This document shows positions 11,916 to 24,956 of a DNA stretch of 64,000 nt, piece after piece. The DNA lies in the NCBI GenBank assembly GCA_038501625.1, contig JAZAYU010000173.1:62001-126000 (forward strand), given 5' to 3'. A program made the translations under genes and the position numbers. Numbering within the stretch: position 1 is the first letter of the stretch; every line of letters begins with the position of its first letter. The notes under the pieces were generated by a model that worked only from the letters and a program-made list of their open reading frames with translations, had not been told where the DNA came from and made no database searches. The stretch is from Corbicula japonica (lineage: Eukaryota > Mollusca > Bivalvia > Venerida > Cyrenidae).

Positions 11916-13138
11916 GCAGACCAATTCACTAAGAAGAACCCGAGTTTTTACCGCATTGGAACGGTGGGCGACGAAATATTTTGCTATTGGGAGTTCTTGG
12001 GATGCATCAACCTCAAAATATATAGCCGCTGAGATTATACTCAAGTGTAGATACCGGTCAAAATATAGAGAAGCCTCTAAATACAGACGGGCTTGTAGAA
12101 TCATAGCCAATTGACAGCGCGTGCCCGAAACAGGACGTTCTAAAAAAATTAAAATAATCCCCTTGTATATAATAGATTTTCTTTATTTTGTGCCACATAA
12201 ATTAAAACACCCAAATTTTGTATGCTAAGAGAACAGACATGTAGCATAATATTATGCCCTTGTGGTTAATTAAAGTAACTATCAGAAACTGTTTTAAACA
12301 AAAGTAAACTACAGGCCATGACAAACACTGATGTAATATAGAGGTGAAATAGACGAAACTGTCAAGTTTTTGCTAAACATATTTCTGGTTGATAGACAAT
12401 CAGGTTTATTTGAAAACTGAAAGAGAATCCTATAACAAAGATACATTTTTCATTAATTTTGTGTGTCTGATCATTTTTCCCGTTGGGGAAACATTAAGCA
12501 TAAGCTTATTTGTCTTACTGTTTCATCTGTGAATAAACAATAAGTTAGAAAGAAGTGTTTGTTTTTTTTTAGAAAACTTCATTATCATTCTGTGAGGTAA
12601 TCTACAGATTCAGAACAAAACTTTACCTCTCTTGGTTTACTTGATCTCATGGTAAAACAGTATTATAAACAAAAAATTCTTTGAAGAAATATTTAACCTG
12701 TATTGCAGATTTCACTAGAAAAGCCTATATTTTGTTATTCAAGTTCTTAGAGGATTTATAAGTAACTTTCGAAGAACATGTAACAATGTTAAAGATTGCA
12801 ATGAACGATTGATTTGCATAACAGAAAAATGGGCTAACGGAACCAAAAATAACAAAAACACTTTTTTGCAATTTTATCTTCGAACCGAGATAAAATTTAA
12901 AACAATTACAAATGCAGTTTAAAGCAAAATCATATCAGTAATAAGTAACGAAACAGTTTTCAAAGGAACGGTTCGAATCGGTAACATTGGCATGCTTCTC
13001 ACTGTTCATCTTTTTCTGAATTCTGAAGGATGAGCTTTATTCTGCTGGAGTTTTAGTAGGATTATTTTGTTGAACAGAGATCTATATTTAACAAATCGTA
13101 AACATACATAGAAGTGCTGTTAAAGGCTGTAATAATGT

Positions 13139-13173
13139 CGTTATCTCTTTATGTCCGATAGAAAGAGATAACG
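13139..13173. repeat. Perfect 12 bp hairpin
   Basis: CGTTATCTCTTT and its exact reverse complement enclose an 11 nt loop. Isolated, with no gene context. Confidence 0.5.
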
Positions 13174-16100
13174 TCTCTTTAATGATAGTCATAAAAACAG
13201 ATCAGCAATAAGGGATGCACAGTGAGTACTCGTGGGATGTTTGCATGTAGATTTACTGTGCATATACAGAGGTGTTAATCCTGACATCTAATATTACTTA
13301 ATATCTTAAAAGACGTCTTCGTATAGGAAAGTGTTCTCTACTGCAGATGAATCATTTAAGCTATCGTTAAACAGGTTGTCGTTACGCGTCTTTTAAGGTA
13401 TGTGTCCAAAGTTCTACATTTTCTGCCTGTTTCGAATTGTCCAAAAATACAATTCTTTTCCCAAGAAATGTCTCATCAAGTGATCTGGTCGAGCGTGATG
13501 ATACGATCATCGTATATCATGAACATCTTCCGCACATTTACACACGTAGTGAACTGGTAATATGTCCAATTTTTGTCAAAGAGAGATACAGAATACAATC
13601 TGTAGAAATACAATTAACTTTTTGAATTTTAAGACTGTTATGATCTTTCAGTATTCAAAGTGATACGTACTGAATAATTCACTGCGTCAACAATATCCTT
13701 TACATATATACATGTACATGACATCATATATTAAACGTTCACTTTTACAAAACTAAACAAAAATAAATATCAACACCGGAAGAGGAATTTCTCCGTATTG
13801 CATCTATTCTTATAATCATATAATACGTAACAAATTTATGCGAATCAGCTTGCACATTCATTTTATTTTAAATAACCGACATTTTGAGTAAATTAATAAA
13901 AGCAATCTTTTATATAATTTATATTTTTTGTCTCTTGTCAAATGAAGTAAATATTCTCATTCATTACATTATTCATTATAAATTTTAACTCGTGATAATT
14001 ACACTACTTTTTATAAATTGTAAACGACAGACAAATGGACTAAACTTATCACGGAGACCAATGTATATTCACGATGAACAAAACGTGGGACAAAAACGAA
14101 TAGAACTATGATACCCTTATTAAATCCCAATTTGACCTTCTCTTTACGTTGCCTTCCTCGTCAAATATGTAAACATGGTTTCCTAGAGGAAATGATATGG
14201 GCAAACAAGGCTTCATTAGTACACACACTTGCTGTGATCAAGATAGAACAAATATTTCAATCTCACTAAAGTCAGATATAACAAACTGTTAGATCTGATG
14301 ACGGCCCTCAGACACCGTACATAAGCTATAGCGGTTTTCCCCGATACTATTTTTAGAAATTGTCAACACAGGAAGCATGATCTATAACGTTCGCAAAATG
14401 ATCTGAAGATGTCATTAAATTACAATTAATGCAATACTACATAAACACATATATCTTCAGTTAAATACGTCTTAAGCAGGCTGTAAACACTTTCCATGGT
14501 TTAAAATACTAAGTTTACTTTCACTTTTGCGATTTTGTAGGCGACAATCTGATTGGTTCAATGGGTTAGTAATAAAAGCACGTTTAAGTTACTCGTCGTC
14601 AGATCCTGATAGCGTAGCGGTTTTCAGGAGATGATTTTAATCAGATTGCAAATATTTTGAACCATTTCCTGACCAAAACTATTGAACAAAACGGAACAGA
14701 ACAGTACGTGTACATAATGTGAAATACAATGAAGGTTACGAACATTTTAAAAGCAAAGGATGCATATTTATTTAATTAAGTTAATAAGAACATTTCCATT
14801 TAATCTGCAGATGCCTGGAGAGGGGCGTAGGGTTTGGGGACAAGAAGCTTTACAACTTTATCCATTGTGTGAACCAACAAAGTTGTAAAAGTGGTTCAAC
14901 AAAATATCTCAAACACACATTATAGGATTATTCATGTTATAAAAGACCTTGATAGGTACGTATCAATATTTAACAAAATATAACTATTAAATGACAACAA
15001 AATGTGTCCGAACTAGTAAGTAATAACAAACAAAAATATTGTTTTTAAAGCCACGCGCTTGCTAAATATCTAGGGTCAAGCGAGTGACATATTAAAAAGA
15101 ACACTTGATAACAGAATATCGCCCGGTCAGAACGGTCAGCTTGCATATCAATAAGAGTGACTAAAGACTGTGCTGATGCTTTCGGTCAAATCAAAACAAC
15201 AATAACAAGGGAAAGGGGCTATTATGAGTTTACTGTACATCAACTGTTCTTAACAGTTAGCGCCGACAAGCATTTGTATGAACAGGGAAAGGCGGTTGTG
15301 TTATTCGATAATATTACACAAAATAAAATGAAGGTTACAATAAGACTTTCCACATTCATGAAAACAACAACGGCAACAACAAAATGTGACAGAATGCATT
15401 GACATAATCTGCACAAAAGAGCACGTTTTGCTTTCAATGATCATCTATGAATAATGCGAAACTTGGTTAATTGGTAAATTGATACAAATAGATGACAATA
15501 GTAACAGCTCCTTCACAATCAAAGTGGACAGATGTTATTGGAAACCATTATTTAATACCAAACAAAACAATACGATTAAATTGATGGAAAAGGAAATCTG
15601 AATGCCACAGAACACGGCAAATATTCAAAAATACATGCTCTGTTTGATTGAATCAGTTAAAAGGCAGTAATTGAAATGGTTGTTACAGTCCCGGGTTGAG
15701 GGTTACTCAATATTTCAGAGATCGATGCATAATGCTCAACTGCCCTTAACGCGCCTTAAAACAGAACAAATTAAATGAACGTGGCGACCTTTTTTCAAAG
15801 CCGTAACACGAAACAAACAACGCTACAGTATTATTCAAATAGATGAAAAGTAAAGCCATTGAATACGAAAAATATTCAAATTATTGCAGGCTTGTTTGTT
15901 CTGTTATGAATGTTTTTCTCAGAGTATCTCATTTTATTAAAATATTAACATATATATTAAATCTTCTTTTCATTAAGATCCTGAAATTTCTTCATAAATA
16001 GACATAAACAAGAAACCTTCACTTTTCCAAGTATCAAGGTCTTTAAATAAAATGTATTTCAGTATCATCACGTATTTCCTAACCGCGATATATAACCGAG

Positions 16101-16693
16101 AAGCATACACAGCTTTCCGTTAATTGCAAATTTAAAGTTTGGTATGTTATTAGGTTTTTGTTATTAAGACTTACCAACTCGTTCGACCGCTCACCTTATT
16201 AGAAAATAATTTACATGAATATCTTTTTTTCTCAAATGTGATAGTTCCTGCTACATGAAACACCATCAATTGGTCAAATATTTGAAAAAGCATGCATACG
16301 TTATTTCACGTACTTGACGTCACATAACATATATAAAACACAAAGTGAAACACAGAATCACACCAAGTGTGGACATGTAATATAAAGCGACTCATGGATT
16401 CAATCAGGTTTGAAAGTATCCTTAAGACTGTATAATGTGAAATGTTGTTTAGAGTTGCCACATAGGTTTTCAAAATTTGGAAATCAATGTACTTTAAGAG
16501 ACAGTTTTAGTTAATTTGATCCTAAAATTAACACAATTACGTAAAATCTTCCAAAAGGGAAGTCAGTTATATAATTTATAAATAATTTACACTCTTTATT
16601 ATCGAATTCTTGAACCCGTGTTCTTTTTCAAGAAAAATACAGAAATTATTCCGTTTTAAGTAACATCCATGTTGAAAGCGTATTGTTGATTTT

Positions 16694-17817
16694 ATCATGT
16701 AAACGTGCCATCTAAAACTGTAACAATAAATGTGCTTACAAATTAACAGACCGATGAATAATCTTTAATATTACATTTTATTTAGCTAATGTAAGTTTGA
16801 CGTTTACTTCGTATTTTAACAAATAATTGATTCTTAAATCATTAGTTGTTTTTAAGGGTTATATTCACTCTTCTTAATTGCAAAGAGGAAATTATTGAGT
16901 TTTATCTTAGAGATGTAAAGGAAATTGTGAAAGCCTCCTAACAAGATATGAACATATTGCAGTTTGATTGAGCAAGTAACATTTACTTTACGTTATCATA
17001 ATGTGTCTGGAATCTGCCCTTTTAGAAGCAATGTGTTTGATAAAAGTACTGAGTACACAAATAACAGGTTTAGTGCAGAGAGGTCAAGGAAGGAAAGGCG
17101 GTTGACGGATATTGAGCAACATAACCGAGTACATGTACAAAGCAAAACTAAGATAGTCATGAAAATGTATATTACTGCCCATTTCACCTAGCCCCGGGTT
17201 TAGCGCAAAGCAATACTAACACCATTAAATACTAGATTTTGATCGATCCCAAACGATGATTTGCAATCTATAATGAAATGATTGTTTTTAAAATGGACAC
17301 GATAGTTAGAATCTGAGGGTCACGGCCTTGGAAAATTCATGGCAAAACATAATTTTCCATAGCATTGTCATACGGCAGCTGTGTCACTAAGAATCATTCG
17401 TAAAATCTACAGCTGTTCAAATGGCGTCCGTACTACGTCTTTGTCAACACAATAAGTATCATTACATCTCTGGTAGCTTTATGTACTAGCAAATTCTTAT
17501 TACTGGTTGGTAAAATCGGTGTTAAAATGTGCTTTCTGGACGTAGCTTTTCCTAATATATATAATAATTATATAAATTCGATCTCAGTCAGCGACTATAA
17601 ATCTCCCCCCCCCCCCAAAAAAAAAAAAACAACAACAACAAAAACAACAAATATTTATGAATACCAAACATGTTATTAAATAATTGTTTATTTGTTAACG
17701 CTGTATGTTATATTCTTTAAAAAATCTGATAACTGATTTGCATGTTTGGTAATGTGCGTGTTTGGTACGTAGATTTTGTAAGCACATTTATTGTTTTAGA
17801 TGGCACGTTTACATGAT
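16694..17817. repeat. Inverted repeat, ~45 bp arms about 1 kb apart
   Basis: The left arm (16,694-16,743: ATCATGTAAACGTGCCATCT...) and right arm (17,774-17,817) are reverse complements apart from a 5 bp gap (ACAGT). The interior includes a family B fragment (about 16,940-17,200) and a C/A homopolymer run near 17,606-17,630. It may be a decayed TIR element. The right arm ends about 26 bp before the 17,844 transposon. Confidence 0.5.
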
Positions 17818-17870
17818 TAAAGAAACTGGAAGCCAATATCTTACAGTACTGTGAACGTTTTAGGTTACAA

Positions 17871-17972
17871 ACGAAACGCACGATACACGATAGACGCACG
17901 CACGTTAAACGATAGACGGACGCACCATACATGATAGACGCACGATAGACGTTGCACGATATGCGATACACA
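17871..17972. repeat. Subterminal ACGATAGACG motif array (left)
   Basis: A cluster of CGCACGATACACG, ACGATAGACGCACG and ACGATAGACGGACGC variants sits immediately inside the left inverted terminus. Such arrays are often transposase-binding sites; that role is inferred. Confidence 0.65.
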
Positions 17973-18559
17973 TTTTTGACAAACAAATGGCGGTGCGTCG
18001 ATCCAAATTTAACGAAAATGATCTTTTCGCAATGCAAACAAAAGTAAAATAAGTACCACGAACGTGTGTTTCGCTGATATATTAATCTTCTGTTCAATTA
18101 ATTGACTTTGCTGTCAATTGAAACAACAACAACGTTTTTAATTTAAGTAAAGACTCGGATTTACACAAGCAAACTGTAACTGGATGTACGGATGATTCAT
18201 TTTCATGACTGTAATGGATAATTCTCATAGTTTTTAAACTGATGATTAAATAAAAATATCATGGAATGACTGAGCTTGGAAATAGGCATAATTTTGGATG
18301 AGCAATCGATTCGGATAAAAAAAAATCAAGTGGACTTTTCTACATTCAGTAACATGCCTTTAATGGAGAAGGATCCCTAAGCGCTTTGAAAAACATTGAA
18401 ATCATTCCACAAATAGGGTTCACCTTTCAAATTATTTCTATAGAAAATATTATCAAGTAGTCTCTAACCTGATAAAAATGGATGTAAACAAAGCTTGATT
18501 TTTAACCATGTGATTGCTAGTATTATGTTAGTTTATTCTTCATATTTAATTCCTAACAC

Positions 18560-19930
18560 ATGTAAAATAATACAGATTGAACCACAATAAAGAGAAAACG
18601 GATTATGTATAATATAAAATTTTCATATACATATGTACTTGGGGGTAATATTGTGTCATTTTGAAATGAATTTCAGGCCAAACAAAATGATAGTGGTCTA
18701 CAACACAAATAATCTGACAGTTTTCCATGTGTTAAATGATTCTGCATGTAAATATATTTCTGGCATTATTCCCAAATTTATTGGTTTGCAATATGCCCCA
18801 AACGTATTTGTCGAAGTCATGATATCATTTTGTGTGATAAACAGTTTGTCGCGATAAACACATTTGGAATGTTCTTTCCCAACAAGAAGCTTTTAATATC
18901 TGAGGTAACATAACTTTATTGTTATTGTTATTTTTGTAGCATTTTGACCCCAGTTAGTGTTTTAAGAATATTCTATTCTTTAAACATGTAGAATTATACA
19001 AAATGAACCACACTAAAGTGAAAATGGTTGATATTATATATAAAATATCCATACATATGTACTTTGATTAGTGTAAATGAATTTTCAAGGGTTAACAAAT
19101 AAAACTGGTCAGGACCACATATTATTTGATAGTTTTCAACTGTTTTTTATTAAGGATTTTGCATCTTAATATGTTTTTCAATTCTTTGCAAATGAATTGG
19201 AATACATTTTGCCTGAAAAATATTTGTCAAAACCAATATTATTATTTTTATGATAAATAACTTGTCGCGACAAGAGTCGTTTGAAATTTTTTTCCCATTT
19301 AGTTGTTTTAAATATCCCAGTTAAGATTTTGTCATTTTTGTTAGATTCTGGCCCCAGTAAATGTAATCAGCCTGTTTTTATTTCTTAAAACCTGTAACAT
19401 AATATAAAAGCATAATGAGAGGAGAAAACAGTTACTGGCATGTATAATATAATGATTTGATAGTTTTCAAATGTTTGTTATTAAGGAGTTTGTATCTTAG
19501 TATGTTTTTCTCATTCTTTGCAAATGAATTGGAATACATTTTGCCTGAAAAATATTTGTGAAAATCAATTTTATTATTTTTATGATAAATAACTTGTCGC
19601 GACAAGAGTCGTTTGAAATTTTTTCCCATTTAGTTGTTTTAAATATCCCAGTTAAGATTTTTGTCATTATTGTAAGATTCTGGCCCCAGTAAATGTAATC
19701 AGCATGTTTTTATTCCTTAAAACTTGTAAAATAATATAAAAACATGAGGAGAGGAGCAAACAGTTACTGGCATGTATTATATAATGTTTACATATAAATG
19801 TACTTGGATAATTCTTCTTGAATATCTTGGAATGCATGTTGCCCAAAAATGTATTTAGTAGAAATCCTGTTACCATTTTATATAATAAATAATTTGATAC
19901 AACAAGACTGTTTGACATGTTTTCCCCCAG
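18560..19930. repeat. Internal satellite-like tandem repeat, about 4 units of ~300-420 bp
   Basis: Four head-to-tail units can be tracked by the marker CTTGTCGCGACAAGAGTCG (18,843 degenerate; 19,261; 19,593; ~19,889 degenerate). Each unit also carries GGCCCCAGTAAATGTAATCAGC- and AATTGGAATACATTTTGCC-type blocks. The two central units are nearly identical and the outer two are diverged, the usual pattern for satellites homogenised from the middle. Confidence 0.75.
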
Positions 19931-20592
19931 TTTATCAAAAATGGAATTATCTGTTTGATATGATGATCCAGGGACAAGAATTATATGGGACGGAGTCATG
20001 GAAAAATCAAATTGTTTCATTTATTTAACATTCTTTTTTTTTAAATTGTCAAGACACATTTTCAACCGGTGTGGTGGGTTATTATGGTTCCCAATGGCAC
20101 ACAGCTCTTGACACTTCAGTTTGTTTGTTGATCCAGAAAATGATCACTGGCTTCACTGCATAGCTTTATAAGATGCCTTGATTTTATATACAAGGCACCA
20201 AATAATTCATAAACACTGTGCCAGGAGATTTCCTATCTGTCAAATCGTTTTAGTTCATCCACTAGTCCAGTTCCATTTCAGCTTTAGATCTAAGACAACA
20301 GCGTCATTGTTGAAAGAGGAAGACATTCTTAATAACGATGCTCATTTAAAAATTTCCAGAATATATTTTCCACTAAAATATCCACTATTTTATGTTAACA
20401 TTTTCACTTCCGTGTTTGTTTTCATTTGTTGTTTTTGTTGACGGGAGTGGTCTAAAATACAAACCTTAATAACGTAGACTGTTGCACATGCCGATACTAT
20501 CTAAAGATATATTTCGTGTAAGAGATTTCTAAAAATTGAAAATGCTATCAAAATATTCGACGAATGATTAAATTTGCATATGGGAGAAACTA

Positions 20593-20712
20593 ATGCACGT
20601 TACACGATGCACGTTAGACAAATAAACGCACGATGCTCGATAGACGATAGACGGACGCACGATACACGATAAACGGACGCAATATAGACGTTATAAGGAC
20701 GCACGATACACT
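20593..20712. repeat. Subterminal ACGATAGACG motif array (right)
   Basis: This is the same motif as at the left end (ACGATAGACGGACGCACG, GATACACGATAAACGGACGC). It reads in the same, direct orientation even though the terminal repeats are inverted. Confidence 0.65.
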
Positions 20713-22013
20713 CAAATTTTGTAACTTTAAACGTTCACAGTACTGTAAAATGTCACATGTTTTCATCTCGTTTGACTGTTATTTTTCTTCAATATCCTGC
20801 CGAGATGAATTTTAATTCTTGCGTCTACAGGATACATTAAATTATTAATGGTGACTGGTTTAATGGTATAAAAACATTAGTTGAAGTGCCATTATAAGTT
20901 CTCCGTGTCAACTGAACATTTTCTTTACTTGATCATAATTTGTTTATTAGTTGGAATCTGGAATCAGAAGTATTTTTGAGCGAGCACACCTCATTCTTTG
21001 TGGTTGATAAAATACTGAGTACACAAAGTACTGGTTAAGAGCAGAGAGGTCAAGGAAGGAAAAGCTGTTGGTGCATTTGAGCGAAATAACCGTAAATATT
21101 TACAAATCAAAAAAGGAATGTTAAACACGCCAAAACTTTAAATTCAGAGTTGTTATCATTTAAGCAATGACTATTCTATGTTTGTTAAGACATGATGAAG
21201 TGAAAGCTCTGTTCTGAGACCACATATACATGGCCAATGCGACATTCTCTTGGAGTTTTATTTTCGCTTTTTGTCTATCGCTCCTTTAAACCATTGGAAT
21301 GTTATTAAAAAAATTTTGTAAAATTTGAAGCTATGAAAAAGATGAAGATGGAACATTGAAAGCTAACTAATACGATAAATATCAAAATATTGAATGTTGC
21401 AGAATCGGTTTGATCGAGCCTGTTCATGAGTAATAATGAAACTGAATTTTACTGTCCACAAAACCTAGCCCGGTTAAGCGAAAACACAATAATTTAAACT
21501 TCAAAATGATAAATTAAAAAAGATTGCCAACTGAATTGCAGATCTGTGGAATTAGTTGGCTTATTCTTAATTTGGATTTTAAGGCATTGATAAAACTTCC
21601 CATTAACACAAGTAAATTGTCACGTAGGTATATACTGTAATAGTTTACTTGCTTTTGGATGTTAGGAAATTCCATTTACATAACATAACCTGGTCTTAAT
21701 GAAATAATTATGTCTTTAAAGAGGGCGACACCACATTTTTGTAAAGTCATCAAGGTGGCAAGACGATTAGTTCGCGGAAAACAAAATATTAAATAGATTA
21801 TCTACATGTCGTACATGTGAATTTTAATTTTACTACTGTAATAAACGTTTTGAAGCCTGCTGTAAAAGTATAATAAATCTGTGTTTTATGAAACTTTTCC
21901 GTGTAAAGCATTTAAACTTTGTATTGATTCACTATTCTAATGTTCACGCAGTTTTGACATTCCGGTTTAGAAAATATTATGGAAGATAGTATGTTAGTCA
22001 GTATAAAGACAAT

Positions 22014-22400
22014 TAAGGATTGAATCGATATTTGATGGTTTTTATTTGGGTATGGAAAACAGTTGGGTTGTTTAAAGTGTGTGAAGCCCGTCGTGCAACT
22101 AAAGAGGTAAGCATAATGATCAACTGTAGAAGGGTTAATCACCAGGCCTGCAGAGCGCTGTAAAATATCATGTTGGCAGGGATTTAAGAGTTTATGAAGG
22201 TAAATGGGGAAATCTTTTCTTAAAAGAACCTAGAAGCTCGATTTGTTTCTTTTATACCTGTCGTCGTGTTCTTGCTGATTTTACTCCAGGAGCTCTGGTC
22301 TCGGTAAGATCATTGAGTACCCGCCCATTCGGCTTTGCAATGCTCTTGCAATTGTTTTTCACACACAAATGAAAACCATCAAATATCGATTCAATCCTTA
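22014..22400. mobile_element. Foldback element carrying a retroelement 3' fragment
   Basis: Arms at 22,014-22,063 and 22,350-22,400 are inverted copies (core GGATTGAATCGATATTTGAT). Between them, 22,089-22,172 is the reverse complement of about 43,033-43,117, while 22,173-22,340 matches 43,118-43,288 in direct orientation. The piece therefore carries an internal inversion relative to the 43 kb copy. Confidence 0.65.
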
Positions 22401-24582
22401 TATTTACACATATTAATACTCTCTACAGAAATTATTAGAAGAATTTGTGATATTGCGGCTGTTTCGAATGGCTGGTGGAACAGCAACATTGAAGACAAAG
22501 TGAATGATGGCACGCATTTTCACAGCAACTCGTGGCAAAACGTGCGTGTTCGGCGACGTCACACGTCACAACATTGTGCAGCGTCCAATAAATTGTGAAC
22601 GGTTCTACTTTAGCCACGCCTTTCAAATAATTACGTCACACTGTTTACCATAAGAAATTATGATTCGTTAGATGAATAAGACTTCATCGTAGACGACGAA
22701 GTTGAAGTGTAAATATATTAGATTATGACTTTCTCTTAAAAGAATGTCCTTACTATTACTTTGTACTTCGAACCGTAGTGCGAGAGGTTAATTTCTGTTA
22801 GATAAATTTATTGGTAGTACGCAGAATCTTTAATCGGAAAAAATACTTTACTAAATGGATTTTTCCAAATATTTTCATAAAATCGACTGAATGCTTGAAC
22901 CATTGTTTTCTAGTAAAATGCGTTTTTGTTATGATATCATTATTTTTTTCTTGTACAGGCACTGAAAGCAATGTTTGAAAAAAGTATACCTTGGAAGAAA
23001 TCATTAATTTTTTTGTAAAGTTCAATCTCTAAAATAAATCTTATAACTCTCGACAAGTAACTACATTAATAAGAGTGCTTAAAGTATGAAATTTCAGTTC
23101 CATTATTTTCATATATATTTCAACATTGTGAAAGATACTACATTGTATTTAATTTATATATTATTTGTCGACACTAGAAGAGCGGATACAAAACTGTCAA
23201 CGTTTACCACATGAAGTCCATTCGTTAGAAGACAATACCTTAAACGAAAAACACTCAAGAATTGAAAAAGAAAAACGAATTAAACCATTACAAGTAGAAT
23301 GCCAATTCCATCTTTGCTTCAAAACGTGCAGCGAAATTTCAAATCGATGTAAATCCACCAGTTTCTTGTTCCTAGAAACAAGCTGAAAAGTAACTGGGAT
23401 GAAACGTTTTAATGACAGATAACCCAATTTTATTGCTAGAATTTTAAACGATGTGTCGATTATAATTTTTACACCCGAATTCCAAAACGTTCAGAGGAAA
23501 CTAATTTAAATAATCGATATGAAATCTAATATGTTTCCCGCAATACAATTTAATTTTTTATAATTATAGAGCACAGATCCTCGGGGAATACACAATTTGA
23601 AATTGTTTACACCAATTTCAACGTGTTCCCAAATATAATTGCAACCTTGTAACGTTTTCCATAATTATATAGATCTGATTGAATTTCGGTCATGTGACTG
23701 TTTTTCTGTTCTCCGAGAAGCGGCTCCGTACGCAGCTTCTCAATCAATAAATCAATAAATCAGAATACCAAAACAATTGTCGAAGGTTGTAATTATAAAA
23801 AGGTGAAATATGCATATCAGGAATTGCCACATTCAGAAAACAACAGCCTCCCCACACAGTCAAGAAGAAGAGAGGGGGAGAGAGCATGGTTAATAAAATA
23901 ATCAGTTTCAAAAAGGACGCCACTAACAAAAAACAAAAATGAGAACCCGAGGGGTTACCGCAAGAAATTAAATCCGTCTTTCTGCGTTTTGATGATGTAT
24001 GAACTGTCAGAATGCTAAGCCTTCGGATTTTATGTAAATCAGGTGTAAACATTCCCAAACTGACAGTTTATATATCGATGAAAAGCAGAGAAACGAAATT
24101 CTATTCTTAAGTAATCAATCAAACCTAAGAAACCTTATTGCCCCAGTATTACTCGTATTGGCCTAGTGTATGCTTCGTCTGGATTCGATGTAGTTCATTT
24201 GACCAAGTAGCACAGAAAGTTTTCACAAAGTGAAATAAAAATGATACCAAACGGATAACCAAAGAAGTGCACGGATAAAGACCTCAGACAGACAAGGGCG
24301 TCAATAATGACAAACGGATTCGTGAACTAGTGAACGAAAAGAAGCCAACTGTCCAGCTATTATTTAAATCAAAGATATCCATGATTAGGCTCGTTGCATG
24401 TCTACAATATTTTCCTCAGACAGAAACACACTCGCACATTGTTTTCAAACTTATCTTTAAATAAAAAAAACTGACAACCAAAGAGTAACCTCGTTAAGAT
24501 ATTATGCTTACGTTTTTCAAGTATACTTTGGAAAAGTACTGGGTATAGTACATTTCATTCATAACCATCCCAGAAATAGGGT

Positions 24583-24956
24583 ATGTGCTTATTGCTTACT
24601 GTTGAGTTGCACTTAATTCTGCAGTTTCTGAAAAATCTAAGATTCTGAATATGTTTAAGAAAAATGCATCATCTGCTCAACTGAAATCCATGTTTACACA
24701 AAATAAAATGAAGCCTGAGTGAGCTTTGAATTTTCTTGCCAGGGTAGGGTCGGGAATAGTGATCTTTTGTTTTGAATCACAAAGCCTGCAGACAGGACAC
24801 TGGTCGATTGATAACATTGCCATAAAAATTAGAAACAGGATGAGTTTCCTGAGAATCAATAGATCTTTTCTAACATCTTGTTGATAATGGCAAATTAATG
24901 GGTCAGTTGAACTGTAAGAAGGTTATAGTTCAGAATTAGAAAATTTAACATAAAAT
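24583..24956. repeat. Left flank of the retrotransposon insertion (duplicated block)
   Basis: This closely matches 37,500-37,868 (TGTGCTTATTGCTTACTG... to GAAAATTTAACATAAAAT). The match stops exactly where the retrotransposon starts and resumes at 29,994, which defines the insertion point. Confidence 0.85.

Larger units (their letters stand above)
3627..17843. other. Long AT-rich non-genic spacer
   Basis: Open frames here are short, mostly overlap repeats and show no recognisable domains. The supportable contents are listed separately: a second MITE copy (4374), a 43 bp tandem repeat (5141), a foldback (6801), hairpins (8533, 13,139), fragments of two dispersed repeat families and a long-spaced inverted repeat (16,694/17,774). 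In the rest (for example 6.9-8.5, 12.1-13.1 and 13.2-15.6 kb) I see nothing beyond AT-rich sequence. Confidence 0.6.
17844..20745. mobile_element. ~2.9 kb TIR DNA transposon, TA-flanked, non-autonomous
   Basis: The left terminus CAGTACTGTGAACGTTT...GGTTACAAA and right terminus TTTTGTAACTTTAAACGTTCACAGTACTG are inverted repeats of about 30 bp with two or three mismatches. A TA lies outside each end, as expected for TA-inserting Tc1/mariner-type elements. Just inside each end is an array of ACGATAGACGCACG-like motifs, and the middle is a satellite-like tandem repeat. No transposase frame is present, so it would depend on an enzyme in trans. The superfamily assignment is inferred only from TA and the CAGT start. 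Confidence 0.7.

Noticed and set aside
11835..12110. Overlapping 75-91 codon frames on both strands
   Set aside because: They run through family C repeat sequence and show no domain.
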